From: Staphylococcus shinii
GTDB taxonomy: Bacteria; Bacillota; Bacilli; Staphylococcales; Staphylococcaceae
Direction of reading: 5' to 3'
DNA: 64,000 nt
Assembly (NCBI RefSeq): GCF_017583065.1
Contig: NZ_JAGEVL010000001.1
Span: forward strand, 372,001 to 436,000
Below are positions 1 through 10,514 of the stretch, piece after piece. Position 1 is the first letter of the stretch, and every line of letters starts with the position of its first letter. Both the position numbers and the translations under genes were made by a program. The notes beneath the pieces were generated by a model. The model had not been told where the DNA came from. It searched no databases and saw only the letters and a program-made list of their open reading frames with translations.

Positions 1-366
1 TTCTTCCTAAGATTCAGAACGTCGTTAGTACCACTCGCTAATCTCGGTAGTTCAATTGGATATTTAGCCGTTTTTGCTGGTATCGTTTTAACGAGTTTAC
101 AAAGCACTTTAGGTTCAACTGCACTGTGGATTGGTATTGCATTCATGTCATTTGCAGTCCTTTTCTCTATCGTTACATTGCCTGTGGAATTCAATGCAAG
201 CAGTAGAGCAATGAAACAAATTCAAAGTTTAAACATTGTTAACGAAAAGGAATATCGTCATGCTAAGAAAGTACTGACAGCTGCAGCAATGACTTATGTT
301 GCATCAACTGCAGTAGCATTAGCAGAACTTGCAAGATTTATCCTTATTGCTAGATCTAGTGAATAG
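1..366 (+). CDS. Zinc metallopeptidase YugP-like, C-terminal part
   Basis: The reading frame is open from the first base of the window to the stop at 366, so the 5' end lies outside. The 121 visible residues contain two long hydrophobic stretches and the segment LPVEFNASSRAM, typical of the C-terminal half of the membrane-bound neutral zinc metallopeptidase family (Zn_peptidase_2, YugP). The HExxH zinc motif would be upstream and cannot be checked. The protein ends in membrane segments, so it is expected in the cytoplasmic membrane. The substrate is unknown. A terminator follows at 499-537. Confidence 0.75.
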   Translation, partial: FFLRFRTSLVPLANLGSSIGYLAVFAGIVLTSLQSTLGSTALWIGIAFMSFAVLFSIVTLPVEFNASSRAMKQIQSLNIVNEKEYRHAKKVLTAAAMTYVASTAVALAELARFILIARSSE

Positions 367-498
367 TTATATAAATTAAAGTGATGTAGAAGCTTTTTAA
401 ATAAGGATTCGTTACTTTGGCTTAGATTGCTAATAATTAAACAGCTTATTAGAAAGCTTGATTTTTATATTAGATCGCAAATATTAATCTAATATTTT

Positions 499-538
499 GA
501 GGCTGGGACATTTGTAAATGTCTTAGCCTCCTTTTTTA
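499..538 (+). terminator. Rho-independent terminator after the metallopeptidase gene
   Basis: The arms GAGGCT and AGCCTC enclose a second stem (GGACATTT with AAATGTC) and are followed by a run of six T. It lies about 130 bases after the stop at 366. Confidence 0.85.
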
Positions 539-765
539 TGCTAAATTTGATTGATTGTTTTGTTTAACCCAGGTCCAGTACGTTAGTTCATTTTTGACAT
601 CATATAAAACATCACAAAAGTCTTATACAATTACAAAAATCCTACTCAACAATCAATTAGTTTAAATATGTATGACATAAGTCTTAACTGTTGCAGGAAT
701 AATGCATGAAACATAAAATTAGTCTATACTATATAAGAAACCTATAGGAATGTGAGGCGTTTAAA
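539..765. other. Intergenic region upstream of the MazG-like gene
   Basis: About 230 AT-rich bases with no supported ORF. A TATACT (726-731) could be a -10 element for the downstream gene but has no convincing -35. A TTGACA near 593 has no matching -10. A TGAGG ribosome binding site lies just before 766. I see no RNA element. Confidence 0.4.
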
Positions 766-1083
766 ATGAAGTCTATGAAAGATATGCAAATAGAAGTTGA
801 TGACTATATTGGTCAATTCAAAACTGGATACTTTTCTCCTTTGGCAAACCTTGCGCGTTTAACTGAAGAAGTAGGTGAACTGTCGAGAGAAATTAACCAT
901 TATTATGGTGAAAAAAAGAAAAAATCGTCAGAAGCTGAAAATACAATTAAAGCAGAACTAGGTGACAATTTATTCGTATTAATGTGTATTGCGAATTCTT
1001 TAGATATAGATTTAACAGAAAGCTTTAATGAAACAATGGAAAAATTTAATACTCGAGATAAAAATAGATTCGAACGTAAATAA
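766..1083 (+). CDS. ypjD: MazG-like nucleotide pyrophosphohydrolase (YpjD-like)
   Basis: A 105-residue protein of the all-alpha NTP pyrophosphohydrolase (MazG) superfamily. It shows the metal-binding pattern of the family: TEEVGELSREI around residues 28-38, then AELGDNLFVL around 67-76, i.e. ExxE followed by a helix with ExxD. These enzymes hydrolyse NTPs or dNTPs to monophosphate and pyrophosphate and are thought to clear non-canonical nucleotides; the substrate here is not known. The length and its place directly before bshA-cca-birA match Bacillus subtilis ypjD. It probably starts a transcript that continues into bshA, which begins 31 bases after the stop. Confidence 0.85.
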   Translation: MKSMKDMQIEVDDYIGQFKTGYFSPLANLARLTEEVGELSREINHYYGEKKKKSSEAENTIKAELGDNLFVLMCIANSLDIDLTESFNETMEKFNTRDKNRFERK

Positions 1084-1114
1084 TATAAACAATTAAGAAA
1101 GGATGTCCCGCCTT

Positions 1115-2263
1115 ATGAAAATAGGCATCACTTGTTATCCATCTATGGGTGGTTCAGGCATTATAGCTACAGAGTTAGGCATAAAACTTGCTGAACGTGG
1201 ACATGATATTCATTTCATCACTTCCAATATTCCTTTTAGAATACGTAAACCATTACCAAATATCACATTTCATCAAGTAGAAGTGAATCAATACGCAGTT
1301 TTTCAATACCCACCTTACGATATTACGCTAAGTACAAAGATAGCAGAAGTCATAAATGAGTATGATTTGGACCTATTACATATGCATTATGCAGTTCCTC
1401 ACGCAGTATGTGGTATTTTAGCAAAACATATGTCTAACAAAGATATAAAAATTATGACTACACTACATGGTACAGATATCACCGTTTTAGGCTATGATCA
1501 CTCATTAAAAAATGCCATTAAATTTGGAATAGAAGGTAGTGATATTGTTACAAGCGTAAGTCAATCACTCGCAGAGCAAACGTACGATATCATTGAAACT
1601 GATAAGCGCATTGTTCCAATATATAACTTTGTTAGAGAGAAAGAGTTTCCTGTTAAACCTGATCAACCAACACAGGATGATGACCGCTTGAAATCTTGCT
1701 ATGGTATAAAACCAGATGAAAAGGTATTAATACATGTATCTAACTTTAGAGCCGTTAAACGAATTGATACAATTATAGATACCTTTGCAAAAGTTCATCA
1801 AGCTTTACCTTCAAAGTTAATTTTGTTAGGCGATGGCCCAGAATTGATGGATATGAAGAAGAAAGCACGGGATTTAGGTATTGAAGATGCCGTTTTATTT
1901 TTAGGTAAGCAGAATTGGGTAAGCGAGTTTTATCAAATATCAGACTTGGTATTACTTTTGAGTGAAAAAGAAAGTTTCGGACTAACTTTATTAGAAGCAA
2001 TGAAATCTGGAGTCGTACCTATTGGTTCTAGTGCAGGAGGCATAAAGGAAGTTATTAAACATGATGAAACTGGCTTTATAGTAGATGTCGGGGATAGTAC
2101 ACAAGCGAGTGAATATGCAATTCAATTATTAACAGATATAAAACTCTATAAAAACATCCAACAAAATATGTTAAAAGATGTGTCAGCTCGGTTCTCATCT
2201 GATTTAATTGCTGATCAATATGAATATTATTACAAAAAAATGTTAGAGGGTAACAATGACTAA
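1115..2263 (+). CDS. bshA: N-acetyl-alpha-D-glucosaminyl L-malate synthase BshA
   Basis: A 382-residue GT4-family glycosyltransferase of the GT-B fold. It joins GlcNAc from UDP-GlcNAc to L-malate, the first step of bacillithiol synthesis. The N-terminus [15 protein letters not shown] is the BshA signature with a glycine-rich loop; [17 protein letters not shown] in the C-terminal half is the donor-binding EX7E motif. I place the start at 1115 rather than at the upstream in-frame ATG at 1103, because that ATG overlaps the AAGAAAGGA ribosome binding site and would add four residues absent from the family. It overlaps cca by eight bases. bshB and bshC are not in the window; a bacilliredoxin that uses bacillithiol is encoded at 27070. 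Confidence 0.95.
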   Translation: MKIGITCYPSMGGSGIIATELGIKLAERGHDIHFITSNIPFRIRKPLPNITFHQVEVNQYAVFQYPPYDITLSTKIAEVINEYDLDLLHMHYAVPHAVCGILAKHMSNKDIKIMTTLHGTDITVLGYDHSLKNAIKFGIEGSDIVTSVSQSLAEQTYDIIETDKRIVPIYNFVREKEFPVKPDQPTQDDDRLKSCYGIKPDEKVLIHVSNFRAVKRIDTIIDTFAKVHQALPSKLILLGDGPELMDMKKKARDLGIEDAVLFLGKQNWVSEFYQISDLVLLLSEKESFGLTLLEAMKSGVVPIGSSAGGIKEVIKHDETGFIVDVGDSTQASEYAIQLLTDIKLYKNIQQNMLKDVSARFSSDLIADQYEYYYKKMLEGNND

Positions 2264-3455
2264 TACTTTATTTGAAAAAGCTAAACCCATTTTAGAAAAT
2301 TTACAATCGCATAGTTTCCAAGCATACTATGTAGGCGGTTCTGTCAGAGACTATATCATGAATAAATCAATCCATGATATTGATATCACAACAAGTGCCA
2401 CTCCGGATGAAATCGAGTCGATATTTGAAAAAACCATCCCCATAGGTAGGGAACATGGTACGATTAATGTTGTTTACCAAGGCGAACAATATGAAGTGAC
2501 CACCTTTCGAGCTGAAGGTGAATATATCGACCATCGCCGACCAAATGAAGTTTATTTTGTTAGAAATTTATTCGAAGACGTAAAGCGTAGAGATTTCACG
2601 ATGAATGCGATTGCTATGGATATGCATTATCAAATTCATGATTATTTTAATGGTCAACAAGATATTGCTGATAAAGTAATCAGAACAGTGGGTAATCCAT
2701 CAGAGCGCTTTAATGAAGACGCACTTCGTATCATTAGAGGGTTACGTTTTCAGTCTCAATTAGGTTTTCAATTAGATACTGATACTTTTAACGCAATGAA
2801 GCAACATATTTCAGATATCAGTCATTTATCAATTGAACGCATCGTCGTTGAACTTAAGAAGTTAATGCTTGGCAATGCGATTAAACAAAGTTTTAATAAT
2901 CTAAAACAATTTCAAGCATTTTCTTATATGCCGTTCTTTAAACATTTTGATTTGTCAAAAATCATTATAGAACAACCTATGCCTCTCACAGTTTTTATTG
3001 CATTATTAAAAGTTCAACAACCTAATACGACTTCAAATATTTCTGATTTAAAAATGAGCAATCGAGAGAAAAAATATATTAATAAAATCATTGAAATAAT
3101 AGAGGATATTCCTAAAGTGCAAACAAAATTGCAACTTAAATTATTTGTTTATGATTATGGTAAAGAAGATATATTAGAAGTATTGAGTTATGCTGATACT
3201 TTAAAAGTGAATAACATAGCAATGAATTCTCCATTCATTATAAATAGTAGAACAATTGTAGAAGTAGCGCAAACGCTGCCAATACACTCGAGAAAAGAAG
3301 TAGATATCAACGGCAAAGATATTTTAACAGTAACTGATAAACCAAGTGGACCATGGCTCAAAGCAACGTTACGAGAAATTGAACAGGCTATTATAGCAGG
3401 TGAAGTAAACAACTATCAACCTGAACTAATAAAGTGGGTGAAAACGCATGTCTAA
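2256..3455 (+). CDS. cca: CCA tRNA nucleotidyltransferase
   Basis: A 399-residue class II nucleotidyltransferase that builds or repairs the CCA end of tRNAs. Visible motifs in order: GGSVRD near residue 27, the metal-binding DxD in HDIDIT (about 40-45), the RRDFTMNA ribose-binding motif near 111-118, and ERFNEDALR near 150, the template motif that selects CTP then ATP. The length suits the full-length Gram-positive enzyme that adds both C and A. It overlaps bshA upstream and birA downstream by eight bases each, so translation is probably coupled. Confidence 0.95.
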   Translation: MTNTLFEKAKPILENLQSHSFQAYYVGGSVRDYIMNKSIHDIDITTSATPDEIESIFEKTIPIGREHGTINVVYQGEQYEVTTFRAEGEYIDHRRPNEVYFVRNLFEDVKRRDFTMNAIAMDMHYQIHDYFNGQQDIADKVIRTVGNPSERFNEDALRIIRGLRFQSQLGFQLDTDTFNAMKQHISDISHLSIERIVVELKKLMLGNAIKQSFNNLKQFQAFSYMPFFKHFDLSKIIIEQPMPLTVFIALLKVQQPNTTSNISDLKMSNREKKYINKIIEIIEDIPKVQTKLQLKLFVYDYGKEDILEVLSYADTLKVNNIAMNSPFIINSRTIVEVAQTLPIHSRKEVDINGKDILTVTDKPSGPWLKATLREIEQAIIAGEVNNYQPELIKWVKTHV

Positions 3456-4419
3456 ATATAGTAAAGAAGTTATACACATGTTATATCAATATCATTATGA
3501 ATATATTTCAGGCCAATTTATCGCTGAACAATTATCCATTTCCAGAACTGCTGTTAAAAAAGTTATAGATCAACTTAAATCAGAAGGTTGTCAAATTGAA
3601 TCCATAAATCATAAAGGTCATCGGTTAATGCAACTACCAGATAAATGGTATAGTGGAATTGTTATACCTAGTATAAACACGCAACAGCTATTTAAACATA
3701 TTGAAGTTTTCGAAAATGTAGATTCCACACAATTACTAGCTAAACAAAAGCTAGTTGGAAATACTGATACTTTTTTAATACTCAGTGACGAACAGACAAA
3801 AGGCAAAGGACGTTTTAACCGTCCATGGCTATCTACACGAGGAAAAGGTTTGTGGATGTCGATTGTATTGCGTCCCAATGTTCCATTTGATATGATAACA
3901 AAATTCAATTTATTTATGGCTTTAGGCATTCGCGATGCAATACAATCTTTCAGCAACGCCTCAGTTTCTGTTAAATGGCCAAACGATATCTATATTAATA
4001 ATAAAAAAGTTTGTGGATTTTTAACAGAAATGGTAGCAAATAGTGATGGTATAGAAGCGGTTATATGTGGTATTGGTATAAACATGAATCAAACACAAAC
4101 TGATTTCGATGGTGAGCTTTCGCAAAAAGCTACGAGCATGCGTATACAAGGAAATAAAAAAATAAATCGCTATGAATTTTTACAACTACTTATTCAACAA
4201 ATAGAATATCGTTACGCACAATTTTTAAAAGAACCTTTTGCTACAATTCGCCAAGAATATATAGAAGTCTCAAATATTTGGAATAAGCAATTAAAATTCA
4301 CTGAAAATGGTGATCAGTTCCTAGGCGAAGCAGTAGACATTGACGATAACGGCTATTTAAATGTTGATGATGAACATAATCAACAACATCAATTGATGAG
4401 TGCAGATATTGAATTATAA
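3448..4419 (+). CDS. birA: Biotin-protein ligase and biotin operon repressor BirA
   Basis: A 323-residue bifunctional protein. Residues 1-60 form a winged helix ([17 protein letters not shown]), so this is the DNA-binding class that represses biotin genes. The ligase domain has the biotinyl-AMP loop [11 protein letters not shown] (near 117), KWPNDI (near 175) and KKVCGFLTE with the biotin-contacting lysine. It activates biotin to biotinyl-5'-AMP and attaches it to carboxylases. No biotin synthesis or uptake gene lies in the window, so its operators are elsewhere. Confidence 0.95.
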   Translation: MSKYSKEVIHMLYQYHYEYISGQFIAEQLSISRTAVKKVIDQLKSEGCQIESINHKGHRLMQLPDKWYSGIVIPSINTQQLFKHIEVFENVDSTQLLAKQKLVGNTDTFLILSDEQTKGKGRFNRPWLSTRGKGLWMSIVLRPNVPFDMITKFNLFMALGIRDAIQSFSNASVSVKWPNDIYINNKKVCGFLTEMVANSDGIEAVICGIGINMNQTQTDFDGELSQKATSMRIQGNKKINRYEFLQLLIQQIEYRYAQFLKEPFATIRQEYIEVSNIWNKQLKFTENGDQFLGEAVDIDDNGYLNVDDEHNQQHQLMSADIEL

Positions 4420-4448
4420 ACAAAATAACGATGAAAGGAGGAACCGAT

Positions 4449-7148
4449 ATGACAAAACCGTGTTATGCTGTTGTCGACTTAGAAACAACAGGTAATCAAT
4501 TAGATTACGATGAAATTATTCAAATAGGTATTACATTTGTGCGCGAAAACAAAATTATTGGCACTTATCATTCAATGATAAAAACAGATTTAGAAATTCC
4601 TCCTTTTATTCAAGCTTTAACTTCAATAGAAGAAGAAATGTTAAATCAAGCGCCTTATTTTCATGAAGTTGCCGAGGATATATACAAACAAATAGAAGGT
4701 TGTATATTTGTCGCACATAACGTTGCATTTGATTTAAATTTCATAAAAAAATCTTTTAAAAATTGCAATATTAAATATCGTCCAAAAAAAGTTATGGATA
4801 CCTTAGAATTATTTAAAGTTGCATTTCCAACAGACAAAAGCTATCAATTAAGCGAATTAGCGGAGACTCACGGCATTGTTTTAACAAATGCGCATCGGGC
4901 AGACGAAGATGCTGCTACAACAGCAAAATTAATGATTATGGCTTTCACTAAATTTGAATCACTACCATTAGATACACTTAAACAACTCTACTATCTCAGC
5001 AAAAACTTAAAATATGATTTACATGATATTTTATTCGAAATGGTACGTAATCATAGTATACAGTCATTAGACAACCAATATGAGCAATTTGAACAGATTA
5101 TATATAAAAAACAAATCGACTTTAAAGCGCCGACCGTTAACTTTAGTGGTACATTAAAAGAACTCTACACACACGTAACAAAAGAACTAGGTTTAACGTA
5201 CCGTCCACAACAATTATATCTGTCTGAAATCATTCTAGAACAACTCATGCACAGTGAAAAAGCAATGATTGAGGCGCCTTTAGGAAGCGGGAAGTCATTT
5301 GCTTATTTGCTAGCTTCTCTCATGTACAACATTGAAACAGGCAAACATGTAATGATTTCTACTAATACAAAACTATTACAAAATCAATTATTGGAAAAAG
5401 ACATCCCAGCATTAAAACGTGCGCTAGATTTCAAAATAAACGCAACTTTAATTAAAAGTAAGCGCGATTATATTTCATTAGGCTTAATTAGCCAAATATT
5501 AAAAGAAGATTCTAGTAACTATGAAGTTAGTATTTTAAAAATGCAATTACTTATATGGATTACAGAAACAGCTACTGGTGATATACAAGAGCTAGATTTA
5601 AAAGGCGGCCAGAAAATGTATTTCGAACAAAAACTGGAAACGTATGTACCTGTTCGAAATGACATTAATTATTTCAATTTTATTAAACGCAATGCACAAA
5701 ATATTCAAATAGGTATTACAAATCATGCCCATTTAATACATGCCGCACATGATAACTCAATTTATCAATTATTTGATGACTGTATTATAGATGAGGCTCA
5801 CAGATTACCAGATTACGCCTTAAATCAAGTTACAAATGAACTCAGTTATTCAGATATTAAATATCAGCTAGGCTTAATTGGTAAGACAGAAAATGAAAAA
5901 CTACTTAAATCTATAGATAATTTGGAACAGCAAAGAATATTAGAAAAACTAGATATACCACCAATAGATGTATTTGGTTTAAAAACTACTGTAAATGAAA
6001 TTCATGACTTGAATGAACAGTTGTTCTCGACTATGTATGATATTATTCAAGCTTCAGAAATCCAGGATGACGAAGTTCATAAATTACATTTCGTTTATCA
6101 TTTTGACGTCACGCCAATTTTAAATGATTTACATGCTATTATTCATAAATTAAATATGACATTAGAATTTTTCAATGGAATGAGCCATAAATCAATTAAA
6201 TCTGTGCGTAAACAATTTTTATACATTAATGATCGTTTTAAAGAAATAGAGCACAGTCTCAAAAATAACCATACCAGCTATCTTTCAATCAAAAACTTAA
6301 ATCAAAAATCAACAATTAAGTTAAATGTGAAAGATTATGGAGTAAAAGAAATACTGACAAAACAAGTGTTAGACAAATTTAATTCACTTACTTTCATATC
6401 AGGTACATTAACTTTCAACCATACGTTTGATAACTTCAAACATTGGTTTAACAAAGATATAGATTTTAATACTTATGAAATAGACTCTACAGTGATGTCT
6501 CCTAATCAAACTACAGTGTTCATACCAAATGATGTTACTTCTTATAATTATAAGAGTATTAATGACTATGTCAGTTCAATCGTCAATTATGTGATTGAGT
6601 ACGTAAACATCGTAGAATCTAAATGTTTGATACTTTTCACAAGTTATAAAATGATGCATATGGTACAAGAATTATTAAATGAATTACCTGAATTTGAGGA
6701 TTATGTCGTATTAACGCAACAACAAAATCAAAATTATAAAATCGTTCAACAATTTAATAGTTTTAATAAAGCGATATTACTGGGCACAGGTACCTTTTTT
6801 GAAGGATTTGATTTTGAATCAAATGGAATTAAATGTGTCATGATTGCTAAATTACCATTTATGAATCAAAACAATACTAAATATTGGCTTATGGAATCAG
6901 AGTTCACTTCAACTTTTAAAGAATATGTTTTACCGGATGCAGTTACTCGATTTAGACAAGGTCTTGGCAGATTGATCCGTAGTGAAAATGATAAAGGAAT
7001 TATTGTGTCTTTTGATGATCGTTTAATCAGAAGTAACTACAAACAATTTTTCGAGCAATCTTTAGAAAGTTATCGTCAAAACAAAGGAGATATTAAACAA
7101 TTTTCAAGCATCCTAAAAAAATTAAAAAAAGATGAGGATAACTCATAA
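4449..7148 (+). CDS. dinG: DinG-family exonuclease and helicase-like protein
   Basis: An 899-residue two-part protein. Residues 1-180 are a DEDD 3'-5' exonuclease: VVDLETTG, then [12 protein letters not shown], then HRADEDA. Residues 240-899 are a DinG/XPD-like superfamily 2 module: Walker [12 protein letters not shown], a DEAH box in [10 protein letters not shown], and motif VI near QGLGRLIRS. The four iron-sulphur cysteines of E. coli DinG are not evident, which agrees with the firmicute type; S. aureus DinG is reported to act mainly as a nuclease. The start is set at 4449 because the earlier ATG at 4431 lies inside the ribosome binding site AAAGGAGG (4434-4441). Confidence 0.9.
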   Translation: MTKPCYAVVDLETTGNQLDYDEIIQIGITFVRENKIIGTYHSMIKTDLEIPPFIQALTSIEEEMLNQAPYFHEVAEDIYKQIEGCIFVAHNVAFDLNFIKKSFKNCNIKYRPKKVMDTLELFKVAFPTDKSYQLSELAETHGIVLTNAHRADEDAATTAKLMIMAFTKFESLPLDTLKQLYYLSKNLKYDLHDILFEMVRNHSIQSLDNQYEQFEQIIYKKQIDFKAPTVNFSGTLKELYTHVTKELGLTYRPQQLYLSEIILEQLMHSEKAMIEAPLGSGKSFAYLLASLMYNIETGKHVMISTNTKLLQNQLLEKDIPALKRALDFKINATLIKSKRDYISLGLISQILKEDSSNYEVSILKMQLLIWITETATGDIQELDLKGGQKMYFEQKLETYVPVRNDINYFNFIKRNAQNIQIGITNHAHLIHAAHDNSIYQLFDDCIIDEAHRLPDYALNQVTNELSYSDIKYQLGLIGKTENEKLLKSIDNLEQQRILEKLDIPPIDVFGLKTTVNEIHDLNEQLFSTMYDIIQASEIQDDEVHKLHFVYHFDVTPILNDLHAIIHKLNMTLEFFNGMSHKSIKSVRKQFLYINDRFKEIEHSLKNNHTSYLSIKNLNQKSTIKLNVKDYGVKEILTKQVLDKFNSLTFISGTLTFNHTFDNFKHWFNKDIDFNTYEIDSTVMSPNQTTVFIPNDVTSYNYKSINDYVSSIVNYVIEYVNIVESKCLILFTSYKMMHMVQELLNELPEFEDYVVLTQQQNQNYKIVQQFNSFNKAILLGTGTFFEGFDFESNGIKCVMIAKLPFMNQNNTKYWLMESEFTSTFKEYVLPDAVTRFRQGLGRLIRSENDKGIIVSFDDRLIRSNYKQFFEQSLESYRQNKGDIKQFSSILKKLKKDEDNS

Positions 7149-7169
7149 ACATAGCGTTCACAACTAGAA

Positions 7170-7200
7170 CTTATATATGGATTTTGTTAAAATATATAAG
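7170..7200. repeat. AT-rich inverted repeat upstream of asnS
   Basis: CTTATATAT (7170-7178) and ATATATAAG (7192-7200) are perfect inverted arms around a 13-base loop, 40 bases before the asnS start. It has no T-run and could be a weak leader hairpin or chance in AT-rich DNA. Confidence 0.35.
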
Positions 7201-7240
7201 GATAAAGCATAGAAAACTACAATATAATAGGAGACTGGTT

Positions 7241-8533
7241 ATGAATATAACGATAAAAGAAGCAAAACAGTATATCGACCAAGAAGTTACAATAGGCGCT
7301 TGGTTAACAAACAAACGTTCAAGTGGTAAAATCGCATTCTTGCAATTAAGAGACGGGACTGGATTTATGCAAGGCGTTGTTGCCAAAGCAGCAGTTGATG
7401 AAGATACTTTCCAAAAAGCTAAAGAAATCACTCAAGAAAGTTCACTTTATATCACAGGTGTTATCAGCGAAGATAATCGTTCAGATATCAGTTATGAAAT
7501 GCAAGTTACATCTATTGAAGTTATTTCAGAAGCACACGATTATCCAATTACACCAAAAAATCACGGTACAGAATTCTTAATGGATCATCGTCACTTATGG
7601 TTACGTTCAAAAAAACAACACGCAGTTATGAAAATAAGAAACGAAATTATTCGTGCAACTTATGAATTCTTTAACGATAATGGTTTCACAAAAATTGATC
7701 CACCAATATTAACTGCAAGTGCGCCTGAAGGTACAAGTGAGTTGTTCCATACGAAATATTTTGATCAAGATGCATTTTTATCTCAAAGTGGCCAGCTTTA
7801 TATGGAGGCAGCTGCTATGGCTCATGGAAGAGTATTTTCTTTTGGACCAACATTCCGTGCTGAAAAATCAAAAACACGTCGCCATCTTATTGAATTTTGG
7901 ATGATTGAACCAGAAATGGCATTTTGTGAACATTTTCAAAGTTTAGAAATACAAGAACAATATGTTACACACGTTGTTAAATCTGTCTTAAATAACTGTA
8001 AATTAGAATTAAATGCATTAGAGCGCGATACTTCAAAACTAGAAAAAGTAGCAACACCATTCCCACGTATCACATATGATGATGCTGTTGTTTTCTTAAA
8101 AGAACAAGGTTTTGATGATATTGAATGGGGGGAAGATTTCGGTGCCCCACATGAAACTGCAATTGCTAATCATTATGATTTACCAGTATTTATCACAAAT
8201 TATCCAACGAAAATTAAACCATTCTATATGCAACCAAACCCTGAAAATGAAGACACTGTCTTATGTGCTGATTTAATCGCACCAGAAGGTTATGGGGAAA
8301 TTATCGGAGGTTCAGAGCGTATTAACGATCTTGAACTACTTGAACAACGCTTAAGTGAATTTGAATTAGATGCTGAAAGCTACAGCTACTATTTAGATTT
8401 ACGTCGTTATGGCAGTGTGCCTCATAGTGGATTTGGCTTAGGCTTAGAAAGAACTGTAGCTTGGTTATCAGGTGTAGAGCATGTTCGTGAAACTGCTCCA
8501 TTCCCACGTCTATTAAATCGTTTATATCCATAA
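7241..8533 (+). CDS. asnS: Asparagine-tRNA ligase
   Basis: A 430-residue class IIb aminoacyl-tRNA synthetase that charges tRNA-Asn. An N-terminal OB-fold anticodon domain ([24 protein letters not shown]) is followed by the catalytic core with [11 protein letters not shown] (motif 2), the pocket sequence GGSERIND, and GFGLGLER (motif 3). The start is ATG 7241 after GGAGA; an upstream extension from 7184 has no ribosome binding site and would precede the family's conserved N-terminus. There is no T-box leader in the 92 bases before it. Confidence 0.95.
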   Translation: MNITIKEAKQYIDQEVTIGAWLTNKRSSGKIAFLQLRDGTGFMQGVVAKAAVDEDTFQKAKEITQESSLYITGVISEDNRSDISYEMQVTSIEVISEAHDYPITPKNHGTEFLMDHRHLWLRSKKQHAVMKIRNEIIRATYEFFNDNGFTKIDPPILTASAPEGTSELFHTKYFDQDAFLSQSGQLYMEAAAMAHGRVFSFGPTFRAEKSKTRRHLIEFWMIEPEMAFCEHFQSLEIQEQYVTHVVKSVLNNCKLELNALERDTSKLEKVATPFPRITYDDAVVFLKEQGFDDIEWGEDFGAPHETAIANHYDLPVFITNYPTKIKPFYMQPNPENEDTVLCADLIAPEGYGEIIGGSERINDLELLEQRLSEFELDAESYSYYLDLRRYGSVPHSGFGLGLERTVAWLSGVEHVRETAPFPRLLNRLYP

Positions 8534-8618
8534 GCATTATATATCTCAATATTCGTCCAGTCTAATATTTATGGCTGGACGTTTTTATAACGCAATTTAT
8601 GAAAAGGAGGGCTTATGT

Positions 8619-9305
8619 TTGAACAGTGAACAACTTAAAGTTAGACCAGTGGTTATTAGACAAGAACTATTAAATCATTATGACCAATTAGGTATAAATG
8701 AAACTGAATTAGTGATTTTAATTAAACTTATACATGCTTCAGAAATATCTAACAAACAGCCTTCCATTGAATCGCTACAACAAGGGACATCGCTAGATTC
8801 CAGAGCAATTACTTCTGTCATTCAAAGTTTAATTCAAACCGATTTGCTCGAACTTAAGGTGAATAAAGATGAAGAAGGTAAATTCACTGAATATATGAAC
8901 CTGGATCCATTTTATAATAAATTAAGCGAAATCATGGAAAAAATGGAAGTTCAACAAGACAAAGAAAAATCTAAAGTAGATTTTAATACACTATTCCAAC
9001 AAATTGAACAAGCTTTTGCAAGACCGTTATCACCGTTTGAAATGGAAACTTTAAATCAATGGTTAGATGTTGATAAACATGATTTAAGTGTGATTCAAGC
9101 AGCACTAGATGAAGCAACTAGCCAAAACAAATTAAGTTTTAAATACATGGATCGTATTCTGCTCAATTGGAAGAAGAATAATGTCAAAACGATAGAAGAC
9201 TCAAAAAAAATTAGCCGGCAATTTAATCAACCTAAAATGAAACACACTGTAACAAACGTACCCAAATTTGATTGGTTGAATGGAGAGAACCCAAATGATA
9301 AGTAA
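8619..9305 (+). CDS. dnaD: DNA replication initiation protein DnaD, TTG start
   Basis: A 228-residue DnaD protein, which helps remodel DNA and load the helicase with DnaB and DnaI. The N-terminal winged helix (about 1-110) and C-terminal DnaD_2 domain (about 125-200, containing FEMETLNQWLD and FKYMDRILLNWKKNNV) are visible. I set the start at TTG 8619, eight bases after AAGGAGG (8604-8610). An out-of-frame ATG at 8615 lies only four bases from that site and opens a four-codon ORF. The gene overlaps nth by 11 bases, as in the usual asnS-dnaD-nth order. Confidence 0.9.
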   Translation: MNSEQLKVRPVVIRQELLNHYDQLGINETELVILIKLIHASEISNKQPSIESLQQGTSLDSRAITSVIQSLIQTDLLELKVNKDEEGKFTEYMNLDPFYNKLSEIMEKMEVQQDKEKSKVDFNTLFQQIEQAFARPLSPFEMETLNQWLDVDKHDLSVIQAALDEATSQNKLSFKYMDRILLNWKKNNVKTIEDSKKISRQFNQPKMKHTVTNVPKFDWLNGENPNDK

Positions 9306-9954
9306 CAAAAAAGCATTAGAAATGGTGGATGTTATTGCTGAGATGTTTCCAAATGCTGAATGTGAACTAAAGCATGATAATCCATTTGAGTTAACCATTG
9401 CAGTATTATTATCTGCTCAAACAACAGATATTTCTGTAAATAAATTAACAGATAAACTTTTTCAAAAATACAAAACACCTGAAGATTATTTAAATGTTAA
9501 TATTTCAGAATTAGAAAATGATATACGCACAATCGGTTTATATAGAAATAAAGCTAAAAATATACAAAAATTATGTAAGTCACTTTTAGATAAATTTAAC
9601 GGTGAAGTTCCACAAACACATAGAGAATTAGAAAGTTTAGCTGGCGTCGGTAGAAAAACAGCCAATGTGGTTATGAGTGTTGCTTTTGGTGAACCATCTT
9701 TAGCTGTTGACACTCATGTTGAACGTATTTCCAAACGTTTAGGTATCTGCAGATGGAAAGACAATGTCAGACAAGTAGAAGATAAATTGTGTAAAGTAGT
9801 TCCAAGAGAGCGTTGGAATAAAACACATCATCAACTCATCTTTTTTGGACGTTATCATTGCCTAGCAAGAAGCCCTAAATGTGATGTCTGTCCATTATTT
9901 GAAGTGTGTAGAGAAGGACAAAAACGCTATAAAGCCAATGTGAAAGAGGCGTAA
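9295..9954 (+). CDS. nth: Endonuclease III (DNA glycosylase/AP lyase)
   Basis: A 219-residue base-excision repair enzyme that removes oxidised pyrimidines and cuts the abasic strand. It has the helix-hairpin-helix LAGVGRKTANVV with the catalytic lysine, the catalytic aspartate in AVDTHVER, and the C-terminal [4Fe-4S] ligand pattern C-x6-C-x2-C-x5-C (CLARSPKCDVCPLFEVC). The start is ATG 9295, six bases after GGAGAGA; the preceding frame from 9280 lies inside dnaD. Confidence 0.95.
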   Translation: MISNKKALEMVDVIAEMFPNAECELKHDNPFELTIAVLLSAQTTDISVNKLTDKLFQKYKTPEDYLNVNISELENDIRTIGLYRNKAKNIQKLCKSLLDKFNGEVPQTHRELESLAGVGRKTANVVMSVAFGEPSLAVDTHVERISKRLGICRWKDNVRQVEDKLCKVVPRERWNKTHHQLIFFGRYHCLARSPKCDVCPLFEVCREGQKRYKANVKEA

Positions 9955-9959
9955 ATATA

Positions 9960-10289
9960 ATGATTACAAAAGAAGATTTTACAAGTTTAGAAGAACAACT
10001 TGATTATTTTGCAAAAATGAAACAACTAAAATCAAATGAAGCGAAAGCATTATTGGATGATTATTTTGATTTAATTGAACATTATTTTAAGCAAATAAAT
10101 AATATTGACAATCTTCAATTTCAAGAATTGGAAAATTATCCTGTGGTGCCGATGAATTTTGAAGAACGCTATAATTATATGATTGCAAGAAAATATCATT
10201 TTATGGGTTACAGTCAAATGAAAACATTAAAGTCAGAACTTATTAAAATGAATGCATCCTATCAAATTCGTAACCAAAATAAAAAATAA
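9960..10289 (+). CDS. ypoC: YpoC-like small protein, unknown function
   Basis: A 109-residue hydrophilic, largely helical protein starting five bases after nth, the position of B. subtilis ypoC in the dnaD-nth-ypoC cluster. It has no signal peptide, membrane segment or cysteine. PMNFEERYNYMIARKYHFMGY is its most distinctive part. The name rests on position and size more than on a recognised motif. A terminator at 10296 closes this long plus-strand run. Confidence 0.7.
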   Translation: MITKEDFTSLEEQLDYFAKMKQLKSNEAKALLDDYFDLIEHYFKQINNIDNLQFQELENYPVVPMNFEERYNYMIARKYHFMGYSQMKTLKSELIKMNASYQIRNQNKK

Positions 10290-10295
10290 TTAGTT

Positions 10296-10353
10296 TGCAT
10301 GGTGTCTATAAGGAAATGCTTTATTTCCTTTGAAAACTCCATGCATTTTTTTC
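10296..10353 (+). terminator. Terminator after ypoC
   Basis: TGCATGG (10296-10302) pairs with CCATGCA (10339-10345). An inner hairpin pairs AGGAAAT with ATTTCCT. A run of seven T follows. Confidence 0.85.
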
Positions 10354-10383
10354 TTAAAAAAGTATGGTAAATAAGCACTCAAA

Positions 10384-10428
10384 ATAAAAAGCACACTCAA
10401 CGCTAAACTTAGCGTCGAGTGTGCTTAA
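10384..10428 (-). terminator. Terminator after pbp2, minus strand
   Basis: On the minus strand AAGCACACTC pairs with GAGTGTGCTT, with an inner ACGCT/AGCGT stem, followed by TTTTTA. It lies 90 bases beyond the pbp2 stop, back to back with the ypoC terminator. Confidence 0.85.
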
Positions 10429-10514
10429 AATCTAAGGAGGGGTGGAAAGTAATCATTTTTTAAACGATTTCGCTAATCCACCTTTACCTTAGGCTAATTA
10501 TATTTAATTAAGTA

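Noticed and set aside
3618..3956. 112-residue ORF antisense to birA
   Set aside because: Lies entirely within a well-conserved gene and has no initiation site of its own; a shadow frame.
7149..7240. T-box leader for asnS
   Set aside because: The gap is under 100 bases and contains no T-box sequence (GGGTGGNACCGCG) or terminator.
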